From Candidatus Roizmanbacteria bacterium RIFCSPHIGHO2_12_FULL_38_13 (GTDB lineage Bacteria > Patescibacteriota > Microgenomatia > UBA1406 > GWC2-37-13): a stretch of 34,973 bases of DNA. Location of the stretch: NCBI GenBank assembly GCA_001789555.1, contig MFZZ01000014.1:6009-40981 (forward strand). Reading direction: 5' to 3'. Within the stretch, counting starts at the first letter, position 1. Every line of letters starts with the position of its first letter. The notes below the pieces were generated by a model. That model did not search any database, had not been told where the DNA came from, and saw only the letters and a list, made by a program, of their open reading frames with translations. The translations under genes were made by a program, and so were the position numbers. Below are positions 16,252-23,031 of the stretch, piece by piece.

Positions 16252-18315
16252 TTACTGTGTTTTGATACTAAGCTGATAAGCGCCTAATCGGAGTATAATG
16301 ATAAAAAGCCAATGAGCATAAATAAGCAGATAATTTTCTCGGAACATAAGTGCGTGAGATACATTATTTCGTAAGTTGTACCCACTTATTTCCATCAAAA
16401 CATACTTCATTAGGAACAACAGGTCATCCCCAAAGATCTCACTCGCGTATGATTCTCGAAGTAGCTCATCCAATCCTTTTTTTTCAGTTACCTGTTTACC
16501 ACCGCGTTCAGTTTTAATTTTAGTAACTGGTTTATCGATTGTCTCATAGAATTCTCTAATAATTCCTTCAATTTTGGGAGATAAGGAATCAACGGCTAAG
16601 ATTAAACTATTTCTTCCACCTTTTATATCTTTATTTTTAATCATTGATAAAGCATTTAGGTAGGCCTGTATTCCTGGTGTTAAAATATCGATCCATTTCC
16701 TTGACTTAAAAATAACTTTTTTAGTTTCCGTATCTCGTAAGTCATATTCTTTTCCGTACCATAAACATTTAATCATATATTTTTGGATTGCATCTAGATC
16801 CAATTTTTCAGCTTCTACCAATTCTTCAAATAAAACTGTAACTAAAGGTTCACTGGTCATTAAAGAAAAATAATACTGGTGTAATAGCGAAAGATATTCC
16901 TTTTCCAGCTCTGTGTCATATTTGCGAGGAATATCTCCTGATTCGTCAACCAACACATGCGAGAATAAAAAAGAAATAGGGTATTCTTTTTTATTCTTTT
17001 CAGCTTGTTGCTTTACTTCTTCGTATTTTGGCAAAATTGATCGATCCATTGTTAATCTGACTAATAATTGTTCTTTAGACTCCTTCTCGACGATCGTTTT
17101 AAATCGTGTGCGGATTTGGGCAACCCATTCTGATATATCCATCTTTTTTTCAAAAGTTTCAAACTTCATATTTTGTTTTGATTCTTGAAGATTTTTTTCT
17201 AATTCTTCAACTTTTGCATTGTCCCCAAGTCTCCTATACTCTGTAATAGCTTTAACAAGAAATTCAGATTGAACAAAACTTTCTTTATGTTTTTCTGCTT
17301 CCTGTTCAAGTGATAATGCAATTTTTTGCCTCCATTTTTTATCGTCCAGTTTAAAAACTGATTTTTCAATTTTTTCTCCTAATTCAAGGAAATTTCTAGC
17401 AAAGAAAAGATTGTTTTTTTCTTCTTGTTCGTCAGCCATTTTTTTACAAATTTTGATTGTATTTTCCCAAAAGTCTTCGCCGTATTCTTTTTTGTTTGTA
17501 AGCGCCAAACCTATAAGCCTACGTGTAATAGCCCACCTAGATGAGCTTTGATTATCAAAATTAAGAATTGTATCCGCTATGCTTTGATTTACCTTATTAA
17601 CGTTGTAGTTAACTTTTTTTGCTATTGTATAAGCGCTTTGAAGTGCTTTTGAAATTTCAAAAGCAGGTGTATTTTTAGGTTCATTTGTAATTAACCCTTT
17701 AAGTTTGGTAGCAACTACAAGATATTGATCTACTGCAAGTTGTGCCATTTTATGATCTTTTTCTATCATCCATAAAAAATGAGCTATGCGAGAAATAATT
17801 TTTGGATGCTTATATTTGGTTAGAAATATTCTCAGAAATTTAATATCGGCTTGCTGAAATTCTTTGATGTTAGGAAATGACCAAAATTCTCCGGAATCGT
17901 CAGTTCCTGACATTTTTGGTCTAAATTCATCTTCATATACTTCAAAACTAAAAACATTAATAAGCGCTTGAAACTGATCACTCATCTTTTTATCCTCCAA
18001 AATAAAAAAGGCTAAATCTCTAGATGTTCGAAAATGGTCACCAAGGGAAAAACTATATTTAGATTCTTCTGCAATTTTTTCAAGAGTAGCCAAGCTCTCA
18101 TCTATTTTTATTCTAGCTTCTTTTTTATTGTCAGTGCCTAGTCTTACTATGTCCTTAAAATTAGTTAGCTTTTCTAAATTATACCGTCTGTCACCCCGTT
18201 CGTTAATTTTTTCAGCTTGAAGTTTTTTCGTTCGATCCCACCTACGAAGCGTCTCGGGATGAACACCTAAAAATTCTGCTGCCTCTGCTATGGAGTAATG
18301 TGTTTTTTTAGTCAT
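16252..18315 (-). CDS. HTH (MerR/excisionase-type) protein with C-terminal HEPN-like RNxxxH motif
   Basis: A 687-residue protein. Residues about 6-48 (YSIAEAAEFLGVHPETLRRWDRTKKL...ERGDRRYNLEKL) form a MerR/excisionase-like DNA-binding helix-turn-helix. A long, mainly helical middle follows. Near the C-terminus, residues 649-654 read RNNVSH in the context GYNLRNNVSHAL, then a hydrophobic helix. R-x4-H is the active-site motif of HEPN ribonucleases, and NLRN-x-x-x-H matches what I recall of the DUF4209 family. The glycine that often follows the H is Ala here. The protein is therefore possibly a DNA-binding, self-regulating RNase-like effector. A TTGACA-17-TATAAG promoter (18331-18359) interleaves with that of the divergent SEC-C gene. 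The function is inferred; the HTH is firm, the HEPN call moderate. Confidence 0.7.
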   Translation of the reverse strand: MTKKTHYSIAEAAEFLGVHPETLRRWDRTKKLQAEKINERGDRRYNLEKLTNFKDIVRLGTDNKKEARIKIDESLATLEKIAEESKYSFSLGDHFRTSRDLAFFILEDKKMSDQFQALINVFSFEVYEDEFRPKMSGTDDSGEFWSFPNIKEFQQADIKFLRIFLTKYKHPKIISRIAHFLWMIEKDHKMAQLAVDQYLVVATKLKGLITNEPKNTPAFEISKALQSAYTIAKKVNYNVNKVNQSIADTILNFDNQSSSRWAITRRLIGLALTNKKEYGEDFWENTIKICKKMADEQEEKNNLFFARNFLELGEKIEKSVFKLDDKKWRQKIALSLEQEAEKHKESFVQSEFLVKAITEYRRLGDNAKVEELEKNLQESKQNMKFETFEKKMDISEWVAQIRTRFKTIVEKESKEQLLVRLTMDRSILPKYEEVKQQAEKNKKEYPISFLFSHVLVDESGDIPRKYDTELEKEYLSLLHQYYFSLMTSEPLVTVLFEELVEAEKLDLDAIQKYMIKCLWYGKEYDLRDTETKKVIFKSRKWIDILTPGIQAYLNALSMIKNKDIKGGRNSLILAVDSLSPKIEGIIREFYETIDKPVTKIKTERGGKQVTEKKGLDELLRESYASEIFGDDLLFLMKYVLMEISGYNLRNNVSHALMFRENYLLIYAHWLFIIILRLGAYQLSIKTQ

Positions 18316-18330
18316 AACTTATACTTTCTA

Positions 18331-18359
18331 CTTATACAGTATTGTGGTTTCGTTGTCAA
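18331..18359 (-). promoter_or_regulatory. Promoter of the HTH-HEPN-like gene
   Basis: On the minus strand: TTGACA (18354-18359), 17-nt spacer, TATAAG (18331-18336), then 15 nt to the ATG ending at 18315. The -35 of the opposite promoter lies inside this spacer. Confidence 0.65.
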
Positions 18360-18370
18360 TCTGATATAGT
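18342..18370 (+). promoter_or_regulatory. Promoter of the SEC-C gene, interleaved with the divergent one
   Basis: TTGTGG (18342-18347), 17-nt spacer, TATAGT (18365-18370), then 6 nt to ATG 18377: leaderless. The minus-strand -35 (18354-18359) lies within this spacer, so the two polymerases would compete for the same 40 bp. Confidence 0.6.
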
Positions 18371-18376
18371 GATTTC

Positions 18377-19831
18377 ATGCCGAATTTACATGAAATTGGA
18401 AGAAATGATCGATGTCCTTGTGGGAGCGGTTTAAAATATAAGAAATGTCATATAGGTAGGACTCTCCAAGTTTTTCCTGAACCATTCAAAGGCAGATCAA
18501 TCAGAGAAAGAAATATTATTCTACTTAATGCAATTACAGATATTTTCTTTGGAAAAGGCGAAGATTGGAACGAGATGCGAAATACACTTACAGAAGATAA
18601 AGTAAGGGAGTTGTACAAAATTGTGGCATGGTTATGGCCACCTCAAACAGATATTACTTCATTGCTCCCTAAACCCAGTAAGACGTTGAGAGGCTTATAC
18701 ACTGGAGATACAAGGCCGCAAGATATTTTAAAAAATATTGTAAGGTATAGCCTCTACACTGAAGAAATAATTGTTGTCTCTCCATTCTTAGCCCCACTTA
18801 CGATGAAAGAAGAATTTAGCCCTTTGTATAACCCAAGTAAATACAGGGCAGATACATTGGAACTCATATACTTTGCCGTAGCGCTTACACCATGGATTGA
18901 AACTGGAATTGTAAACATGATACCTAATCCAATGGATTTTGACTATCGTCTCAGAAAAGAAATATATAGTATGGCTACTGCACGATATGAAGCTAATAAA
19001 GAAGAATTTGACAAAGAAATAATAGCAATTGCACATGTAGAGGGAGAACACGAATATAAACGGATGATGATGAGAATGCCTGTGGATTCATTTAGAAAAA
19101 GAATTAAAGAATTCAAACCCAATCTCTCGAAGGCAGAAGTAGATAAACACGTAGAATACTTCTTAAAACAACGTAGGAATGACCCTTTATTATTAGATGA
19201 AGAAATGTCTTCCACAACAGAAATGAAGATAAAAAGGATGGGGGCAAATCTTGAATTAGGCCTATATCTAGGACAGGCAACAGGCTCTTATCTATATACA
19301 AATAGCACCTTTCAATGGAAAGAAATAATGTCAGCTAAACAACAAACTACTGATGATTCTGATGAATGGACTCCGCTAACACGAGCATTTCAATCACTTG
19401 ATTTTACATTCCTTAACAATGTGGATGCACGCTTTGCTTATAAACTTAAAGAAGAAGGCCGCTTGGGAGGATTTAGAAACTACTTACGTAAAATTTGGCG
19501 CAAGATTGAGGAAGACAATAGCCCTACACAAGCAAATAGTGCTGCACGGGAATTTAGCGACGAATTACAGGATGAGTACAGAAAAACAAAGGAGGAATGG
19601 GCAAAAATTGATAAATCAATCGTTAAATTTATGACAGGACCAAGAGGTATCGCTACAATACTTTCTCCACTTATATTAGGTGGATTGGATTGGAGAATTC
19701 CGGCTCTCGGTTTCTCAGTCTTAGGAATTGGCAAATTACTATCTGCAAGATATAAAAGAAATGAATTTAAAGCCAATGTTCCCCTTGCCGTATTGCTTGA
19801 TTTAGAAAAAAAGAATAGAAAATTAAAATAG
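18377..19831 (+). CDS. SEC-C motif protein of unknown function
   Basis: A 484-residue protein with an N-terminal SEC-C zinc motif: GRNDRCPCGSGLKYKKCH (residues about 8-25), the CxC-x8-CH pattern known from the SecA tail and from many accessory proteins, where it can bind metal and ribosomes or other partners. The remaining ~450 residues match nothing I recognise. They contain a charged helical middle and a Gly-rich hydrophobic stretch near the C-terminus (GIATILSPLILGG...LGFSVLGIGKLL, about 425-458). It is transcribed divergently from the HTH-HEPN-like gene with overlapping promoters, so the two are probably regulated together and may act as a pair (effector and regulator or antidote). That pairing is inference. 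Confidence 0.7.
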   Translation: MPNLHEIGRNDRCPCGSGLKYKKCHIGRTLQVFPEPFKGRSIRERNIILLNAITDIFFGKGEDWNEMRNTLTEDKVRELYKIVAWLWPPQTDITSLLPKPSKTLRGLYTGDTRPQDILKNIVRYSLYTEEIIVVSPFLAPLTMKEEFSPLYNPSKYRADTLELIYFAVALTPWIETGIVNMIPNPMDFDYRLRKEIYSMATARYEANKEEFDKEIIAIAHVEGEHEYKRMMMRMPVDSFRKRIKEFKPNLSKAEVDKHVEYFLKQRRNDPLLLDEEMSSTTEMKIKRMGANLELGLYLGQATGSYLYTNSTFQWKEIMSAKQQTTDDSDEWTPLTRAFQSLDFTFLNNVDARFAYKLKEEGRLGGFRNYLRKIWRKIEEDNSPTQANSAAREFSDELQDEYRKTKEEWAKIDKSIVKFMTGPRGIATILSPLILGGLDWRIPALGFSVLGIGKLLSARYKRNEFKANVPLAVLLDLEKKNRKLK

Positions 19832-20003
19832 CAAAATTTTATTAATATAACTCTTGGAGAATACTGCGACAGTGCTTTCATTAAGAACAAGGAGGAAATC
19901 TACTGTATTACTAAAAAATCACGAGATTCATATAATAATATGCTTATAAAAATTCGTCCGAATAGACCTAACAAATGGGTGCAAGTATAAATTGATAAAA
20001 TCT

Positions 20004-20177
20004 TTAATTCTTGACTGAATCAATTTCCGCTTTGATCATCCTAGTCATTATGTCCCGCATCCCATCATCTTTCATCATTTCTCTCATGGATAGTCCCGGT
20101 TTAGACATAAACTTTTCATCAAGATATTTGTCTAAACTAGATGAGTATTTGGAGTTTGATTTTTTTAATTTCTTCAT
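20004..20177 (-). CDS. Small basic Met-rich protein (57 aa), coupled to upstream gene
   Basis: An ORF of 57 codons starting MKKLKKSNSKYSSSLDKYL with a methionine-rich C-terminal half (MREMMKDDGMRDIMTRMIKAEI). Its ATG overlaps the TGA of the gene at 20174-20440 (ATGA), which strongly suggests translational coupling and a real gene. No family recognised. Together with its partner it forms a two-gene minus-strand unit with its own promoter, facing the SEC-C gene tail to tail. Confidence 0.6.
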   Translation of the reverse strand: MKKLKKSNSKYSSSLDKYLDEKFMSKPGLSMREMMKDDGMRDIMTRMIKAEIDSVKN

Positions 20178-20440
20178 GAACGATCACCTCTTTTCTTTTT
20201 AAACTTCTCAGCGACTTTTACCATCATCCCCACAACGCCTTCCGCATATTCTTGAGTGGCATGTTCAGGTTCGCTGTTTTGCAGCATCGTTAATATGGAT
20301 TCGGTTACCTGTGGTCTTTTGTCTTCATCAAGTACCAGCTTAAAAACAGCAGGGTCAATTCCTTTGAGGAAATTCTTGTATTTCTCTTCACTGATAAGCG
20401 GTTCTATCTGAGCCCATGCGAGTGGTTTTGACTTTGACAT
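20174..20440 (-). CDS. Small unknown protein (88 aa), first gene of a coupled pair
   Basis: Starts MSKSKPLAWAQIEPLISEEK; acidic, mainly helical, ending in a basic tail (KVAEKFKKKRGDRS). I chose ATG 20440 over an in-frame start at 20467 because on the minus strand a TATAAT lies 6 nt before it, the leaderless spacing used throughout the window. It is translationally coupled (ATGA) to the 57-residue gene after it. It is divergent from the XRE regulator 81 bp away. The layout (two small coupled genes beside an XRE gene) is like a toxin-antitoxin or phage-type control region, but no family is recognised. Confidence 0.6.
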   Translation of the reverse strand: MSKSKPLAWAQIEPLISEEKYKNFLKGIDPAVFKLVLDEDKRPQVTESILTMLQNSEPEHATQEYAEGVVGMMVKVAEKFKKKRGDRS

Positions 20441-20485
20441 AAAAGTATTATAAATCAAAAGCCTCATAAAATAATAAAAAAATAT

Positions 20486-20513
20486 TTGCCAGCAGAAAAA
20501 CCAGTGCTATACC
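20486..20513 (+). promoter_or_regulatory. Promoter of the XRE gene (leaderless)
   Basis: TTGCCA (20486-20491), 16-nt spacer, TATACC (20508-20513), 8 nt, then ATG 20522. Confidence 0.5.
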
Positions 20514-20521
20514 ATAGATAT

Positions 20522-20737
20522 ATGGATAATCCACAGACCAGACAGGAAGTCGGGCGAAAACTCAAAGAAGCTCGCACGAATAAGAAAATGACACAGGCCG
20601 AAGTAGCAAAAAAAGCCGATCTGAATACCAATTACTATGCCTGTATTGAACGGGGAGAAGTAAACCCTTCTATGGAGAAACTGGAGAGTATCATAAAAGT
20701 CCTGGGTGTAAAGTCAGCAAAGATATTACCGTTTTGA
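20522..20737 (+). CDS. XRE-family HTH regulator
   Basis: A 71-residue single-domain regulator: VGRKLKEARTNKKMTQAEVAKKADLNTNYYACIERGEVNPSMEKLESIIKVLG covers the whole HTH_3 fold (five helices, Q-E/A-A and E-R-G-x-x-N-P-S motifs). The frame extends upstream to an in-frame TTG at 20486, but the promoter overlaps that extension, so ATG 20522 is preferred. A second small gene begins 11 nt after its stop. It probably regulates its own promoter and perhaps the divergent pair at 20174-20440. Confidence 0.82.
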   Translation: MDNPQTRQEVGRKLKEARTNKKMTQAEVAKKADLNTNYYACIERGEVNPSMEKLESIIKVLGVKSAKILPF

Positions 20738-20748
20738 GAGCCTTTATT

Positions 20749-20970
20749 ATGGCTTCCCATAAACAAAAACAAGATCCAAGACGAGGATATCTCTTCAATC
20801 TCTCTACAGAAGAGCGAATCAATATATTGGCCAATGCCATTGTAGACAGGACGATTGAAGAAGAGAAGAAGTTTAAAGAGAGACAAAAGAAAGACCCGAA
20901 AGCAAAAAGGATTTATGAAATGTGTGAATGTTCAAGATGCAAACAAAACAGATCAAATAAGCCTGCCTAA
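20749..20970 (+). CDS. Small charged protein with CxC-x2-C, downstream of XRE
   Basis: A 73-residue protein: MASHKQKQDPRRGYLFNLSTEERINILANAIVDRTIEEEKKF, a lysine-rich helix, then a C-terminal CECSRCKQNR cluster with three cysteines, possibly half of a metal site. ATG 20749 follows the XRE stop by 11 nt; an in-frame TTG overlapping that stop is less likely. Its 3' end overlaps by 18 nt the end of the PLD-like gene on the other strand. No family recognised; the operon position suggests it works with the XRE regulator. Confidence 0.55.
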   Translation: MASHKQKQDPRRGYLFNLSTEERINILANAIVDRTIEEEKKFKERQKKDPKAKRIYEMCECSRCKQNRSNKPA

Positions 20971-21426
20971 TCCCGTAAAACGAAACATCTCTTCAGCCCA
21001 TTCCTTCCCTTCAATTCTCCTCATAATCTCCATACTCCGACTCTGAGAGAGTATATTCAGGCTACCTTCCCAGAGAATTTTCCGGTCAATGATGGCAAGC
21101 TTGCGGTGATGATAACCACGAAGCATTACCGTATTGATTCCCATCTCATGACACGTCAGTATCTCGTTTGTTGCCTGGTGGCGGTAGAATTCTTCATGTT
21201 CGACCGGATCGCGGGTAATGATATGGATTTTTACTTTTTTGCGGAGTAAATCTTTCAGTCCAGGGTAAAGCAGTTCCATGCGGGAAGCCGTGATATACGG
21301 GCTTTCGATAATGGCTTCTTGCTTGCACTGTTGCAAATCGGAAATGAAGACATCGTAAAAACCAATTTCATCAAACAGTTTGCTTTTAAATGAATCATTC
21401 CTGTTCCGGAAGAAGAAAGGGATCAT
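20953..21426 (-). CDS. Single-domain phospholipase D-like nuclease
   Basis: A 157-residue protein with one HKD motif: HHRKLAIIDRKILWEGSLNIL (H-x-K-x4-D followed by G-S-x-N, near residues 105-125). One-HKD proteins of this length usually act as dimers and include DNA/RNA nucleases such as Nuc-type enzymes as well as phosphodiesterases. There is no signal peptide. Its ATG overlaps the stop of a 20-codon ORF (21423-21485) in an ATGA. It lies at the right edge of the putative island, just inside the tRNA-end repeat. A defence or mobile-element nuclease role is plausible but inferred. Confidence 0.75.
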   Translation of the reverse strand: MIPFFFRNRNDSFKSKLFDEIGFYDVFISDLQQCKQEAIIESPYITASRMELLYPGLKDLLRKKVKIHIITRDPVEHEEFYRHQATNEILTCHEMGINTVMLRGYHHRKLAIIDRKILWEGSLNILSQSRSMEIMRRIEGKEWAEEMFRFTGLGRLI

Positions 21427-21485
21427 TCTGCGTCCTCCTTTCTTCGGATCATCAGTTTACCGTCATCAGCAAGGTAAAACTGCAT
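21423..21485 (-). CDS. Short coupled ORF, possibly a truncated gene 3' end
   Basis: MQFYLADDGKLMIRRKEDAE, whose TGA overlaps the PLD gene's ATG. The frame stays open upstream without a good start (ETTLVELIVAHFHDL) through the TCTCCCGGGCAC repeat. It therefore looks like the C-terminus of an older gene cut by rearrangement at the repeat, now serving as a coupling leader. Confidence 0.4.
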   Translation of the reverse strand: MQFYLADDGKLMIRRKEDAE

Positions 21486-21526
21486 GAGGTCGTGAAAGTG
21501 TGCTACAATTAGTTCAACGAGAGTAG

Positions 21527-21538
21527 TCTCCCGGGCAC
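21527..21538. repeat. Copy of tRNA-Leu 3' end (att-like)
   Basis: TCTCCCGGGCAC is identical to 16113-16124 in the tRNA-Leu(GAG) acceptor end. A GTTCAA lies 9 nt before it, against 4 nt before the copy in the tRNA. No complete tRNA surrounds it. Confidence 0.5.
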
Positions 21539-21556
21539 ATGAAAATCTATTTAGTA

Positions 21557-22732
21557 TTACTCGATCACTTCAATCTTATACTCTTCCGAAGGTATTACAT
21601 TGCCAGGAAAAATTCGTACCACTTTTCCACCACTGTTTTCATATTTTTTTAAGTGTTCTTGAGCATGTCCATCAGGTATTTGTTCTCTTCCTGCCTCATC
21701 AACAACAAGCGTAGTAGCTTTACGTTCCTCTAATCGTTCTGCTGACAAAAGATGGCCATTATTACCTCGCAAAACTCCGTTCTCATCAATGCGTGCCAGC
21801 AATATCCCTTGTTTTGCGGGTAATAGTTGCTGTAACTCGGCAAGTGCTGTTGTTTTGCCAAAATTGTTTGGTGCTTGAATTCCTCTTTTTTCAGTTGAGC
21901 CAGTGATACCTTCTAGAACGTGGTCAAGTGCCCTTGCAAAACGTGTAAAACGTTGAGCATCAAATGAACGGTCTGGTACAGGTGTTTGGTCGTATACACC
22001 ATCCTTTGATGAGACAACTCTGGCAAACTTGCCTATCCAATGGGATCCATATCCAGAATCTGCTTCAATTTGTTCTGCCGAAGCACGAATAACAAGAGTA
22101 CTCATGTAATGCCCAAAATTATCGAACATATAGAAACCAAGTTCTGAAGCATGCTCTCCATATCCATCGACTATTACCATTGGTAATCTTCTATCGTGTT
22201 TATCTGCAAAGTTTTTGAGTAGTGTGGGAATACTCAATCCGCTCCCTTTTTTGCCTAAATTGTCTGGTGTTGTATCCGTAAAATCAAGAACTAATGGTTT
22301 TTCTATACTTGCTTTTTCTAAAGCGTCTTCAAGTGTGTAACTGAAACGATCACGTGCATCTCCATTAAGTTCACGAGCACCAACTTTTATATCTTTAGAA
22401 AAAATAAAATGGACAAGTGGGCATCCTTTTGCTAGGAGCATATCTTTCTCATCAAAAACAGGAGTTTTACTAACTCTAGTTCCATTTGCTTCTTGGTGAA
22501 GTTGAATGAGTTGCTCCACCTGTTTGTCAAATGTGTCATGAACAAGTTGTTGTTCGTCTGCTCCAACTGTTGGAGAAATGACATACAATGTGCGCTCCAG
22601 AGGAGTTGATACAAATCGAGACTCCATATCTATTCTCCACTGGACAGCAGATTTCACTCGTTCTTCCCAGGGTGGTAAAGATACGCCTAAATTTAGTAGT
22701 TGTTCAGATGGTTGAATAAACTCATCACTCAT
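21557..22732 (-). CDS. Unknown protein with a C-terminal P-loop NTPase motif
   Basis: A 391-residue protein. The only recognisable signature is late: APNNFGKTTAL (Walker A type A-x4-GKT, residues about 287-297) and TTLVVDEAG (Walker B, D at 345). The roughly 280 residues before it match no family I know; they contain VVDGYGEHASELGFYMF and a VLDFTDTTPDN stretch. So it is either a small C-terminal NTPase attached to a novel domain, or a variant ATPase. Start at ATG 22732: on the minus strand TTGATA-17-TACAAT is followed by 7 nt and this ATG, whereas the in-frame start further upstream lies within the promoter. Function unknown. Confidence 0.65.
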   Translation of the reverse strand: MSDEFIQPSEQLLNLGVSLPPWEERVKSAVQWRIDMESRFVSTPLERTLYVISPTVGADEQQLVHDTFDKQVEQLIQLHQEANGTRVSKTPVFDEKDMLLAKGCPLVHFIFSKDIKVGARELNGDARDRFSYTLEDALEKASIEKPLVLDFTDTTPDNLGKKGSGLSIPTLLKNFADKHDRRLPMVIVDGYGEHASELGFYMFDNFGHYMSTLVIRASAEQIEADSGYGSHWIGKFARVVSSKDGVYDQTPVPDRSFDAQRFTRFARALDHVLEGITGSTEKRGIQAPNNFGKTTALAELQQLLPAKQGILLARIDENGVLRGNNGHLLSAERLEERKATTLVVDEAGREQIPDGHAQEHLKKYENSGGKVVRIFPGNVIPSEEYKIEVIE

Positions 22733-22739
22733 GGATAGA

Positions 22740-22768
22740 ATTGTATCAAATTCTCTAGATGATATCAA
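22740..22768 (-). promoter_or_regulatory. Promoter of the P-loop gene (leaderless)
   Basis: Minus strand: TTGATA (22763-22768), 17-nt spacer, TACAAT (22740-22745), 7 nt, ATG at 22732. Confidence 0.65.
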
Positions 22769-22786
22769 TACTATAGGTATAAAAAC

Positions 22787-22976
22787 GCTTGATAAAACGT
22801 ACTCTCATCGTATAATATTAGACGTTGTAACATCTGAAACAGGTTTGAAGAGATTGAACCAGTTCACTATTTTTCTTCCTTTTTGAAATGAGAAATTGCA
22901 ATAAGAAGAGCAGTTTTTTTTGAGGATCAATTTTGGAGTTTAAATAGGTTTGAAACATCGTCCTAGATGGTGCACC
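22787..22976 (+). repeat. Cassette-spacer repeat, copy A (with promoter)
   Basis: Shares with copy C a conserved TTGATA-16-TATAAT promoter (22789-22794, 22811-22816), the dyad TGAACCAGTTCA, TTTTTGAAATGAGAAAT, a GAGCAGTTTTTT stretch, and an end in AGATGGTGCAC. The central CCACGTCTGACGTGG hairpin seen in B and C is missing or decayed here. It precedes proline dehydrogenase. A short non-coding RNA from this promoter is possible. Confidence 0.6.
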
Positions 22977-23031
22977 AAACAGAACTTTTTAGATTAAGCT
23001 AATTTGTTCTTTGTTATAATTTTTACTTCAC

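Larger units (their letters stand above)
16113..21538. mobile_element. Putative genomic island between tRNA-Leu 3' end and a 12-bp direct repeat
   Basis: TCTCCCGGGCAC occurs at the tRNA-Leu 3' end (16113-16124) and again, in the same orientation, at 21527-21538, with GTTCAA a little upstream of both copies. The DNA between carries only accessory genes: HTH-HEPN-like, SEC-C, small coupled ORFs, XRE and PLD nuclease. tRNA 3' ends are classical integration sites. No integrase is present, so the element would be decayed, mobilised in trans, or not an integrative element at all. Directly beyond the right repeat, an open frame lacking a good start (LVELIVAHFHDL) runs into the 20-residue ORF upstream of the PLD gene. 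Confidence 0.4.

Noticed and set aside
16252-18315. Ordinary MerR transcriptional activator
   Set aside because: Length (687 aa) and the C-terminal RNNVSH segment do not fit; both neighbouring promoter spacers are 17 nt, not the 19-20 nt typical of MerR-activated promoters.
21490-21540. A second complete tRNA-Leu at the right repeat
   Set aside because: Only the 12-nt acceptor end and a GTTCAA are present; no D-arm, anticodon arm or matching 5' acceptor strand.
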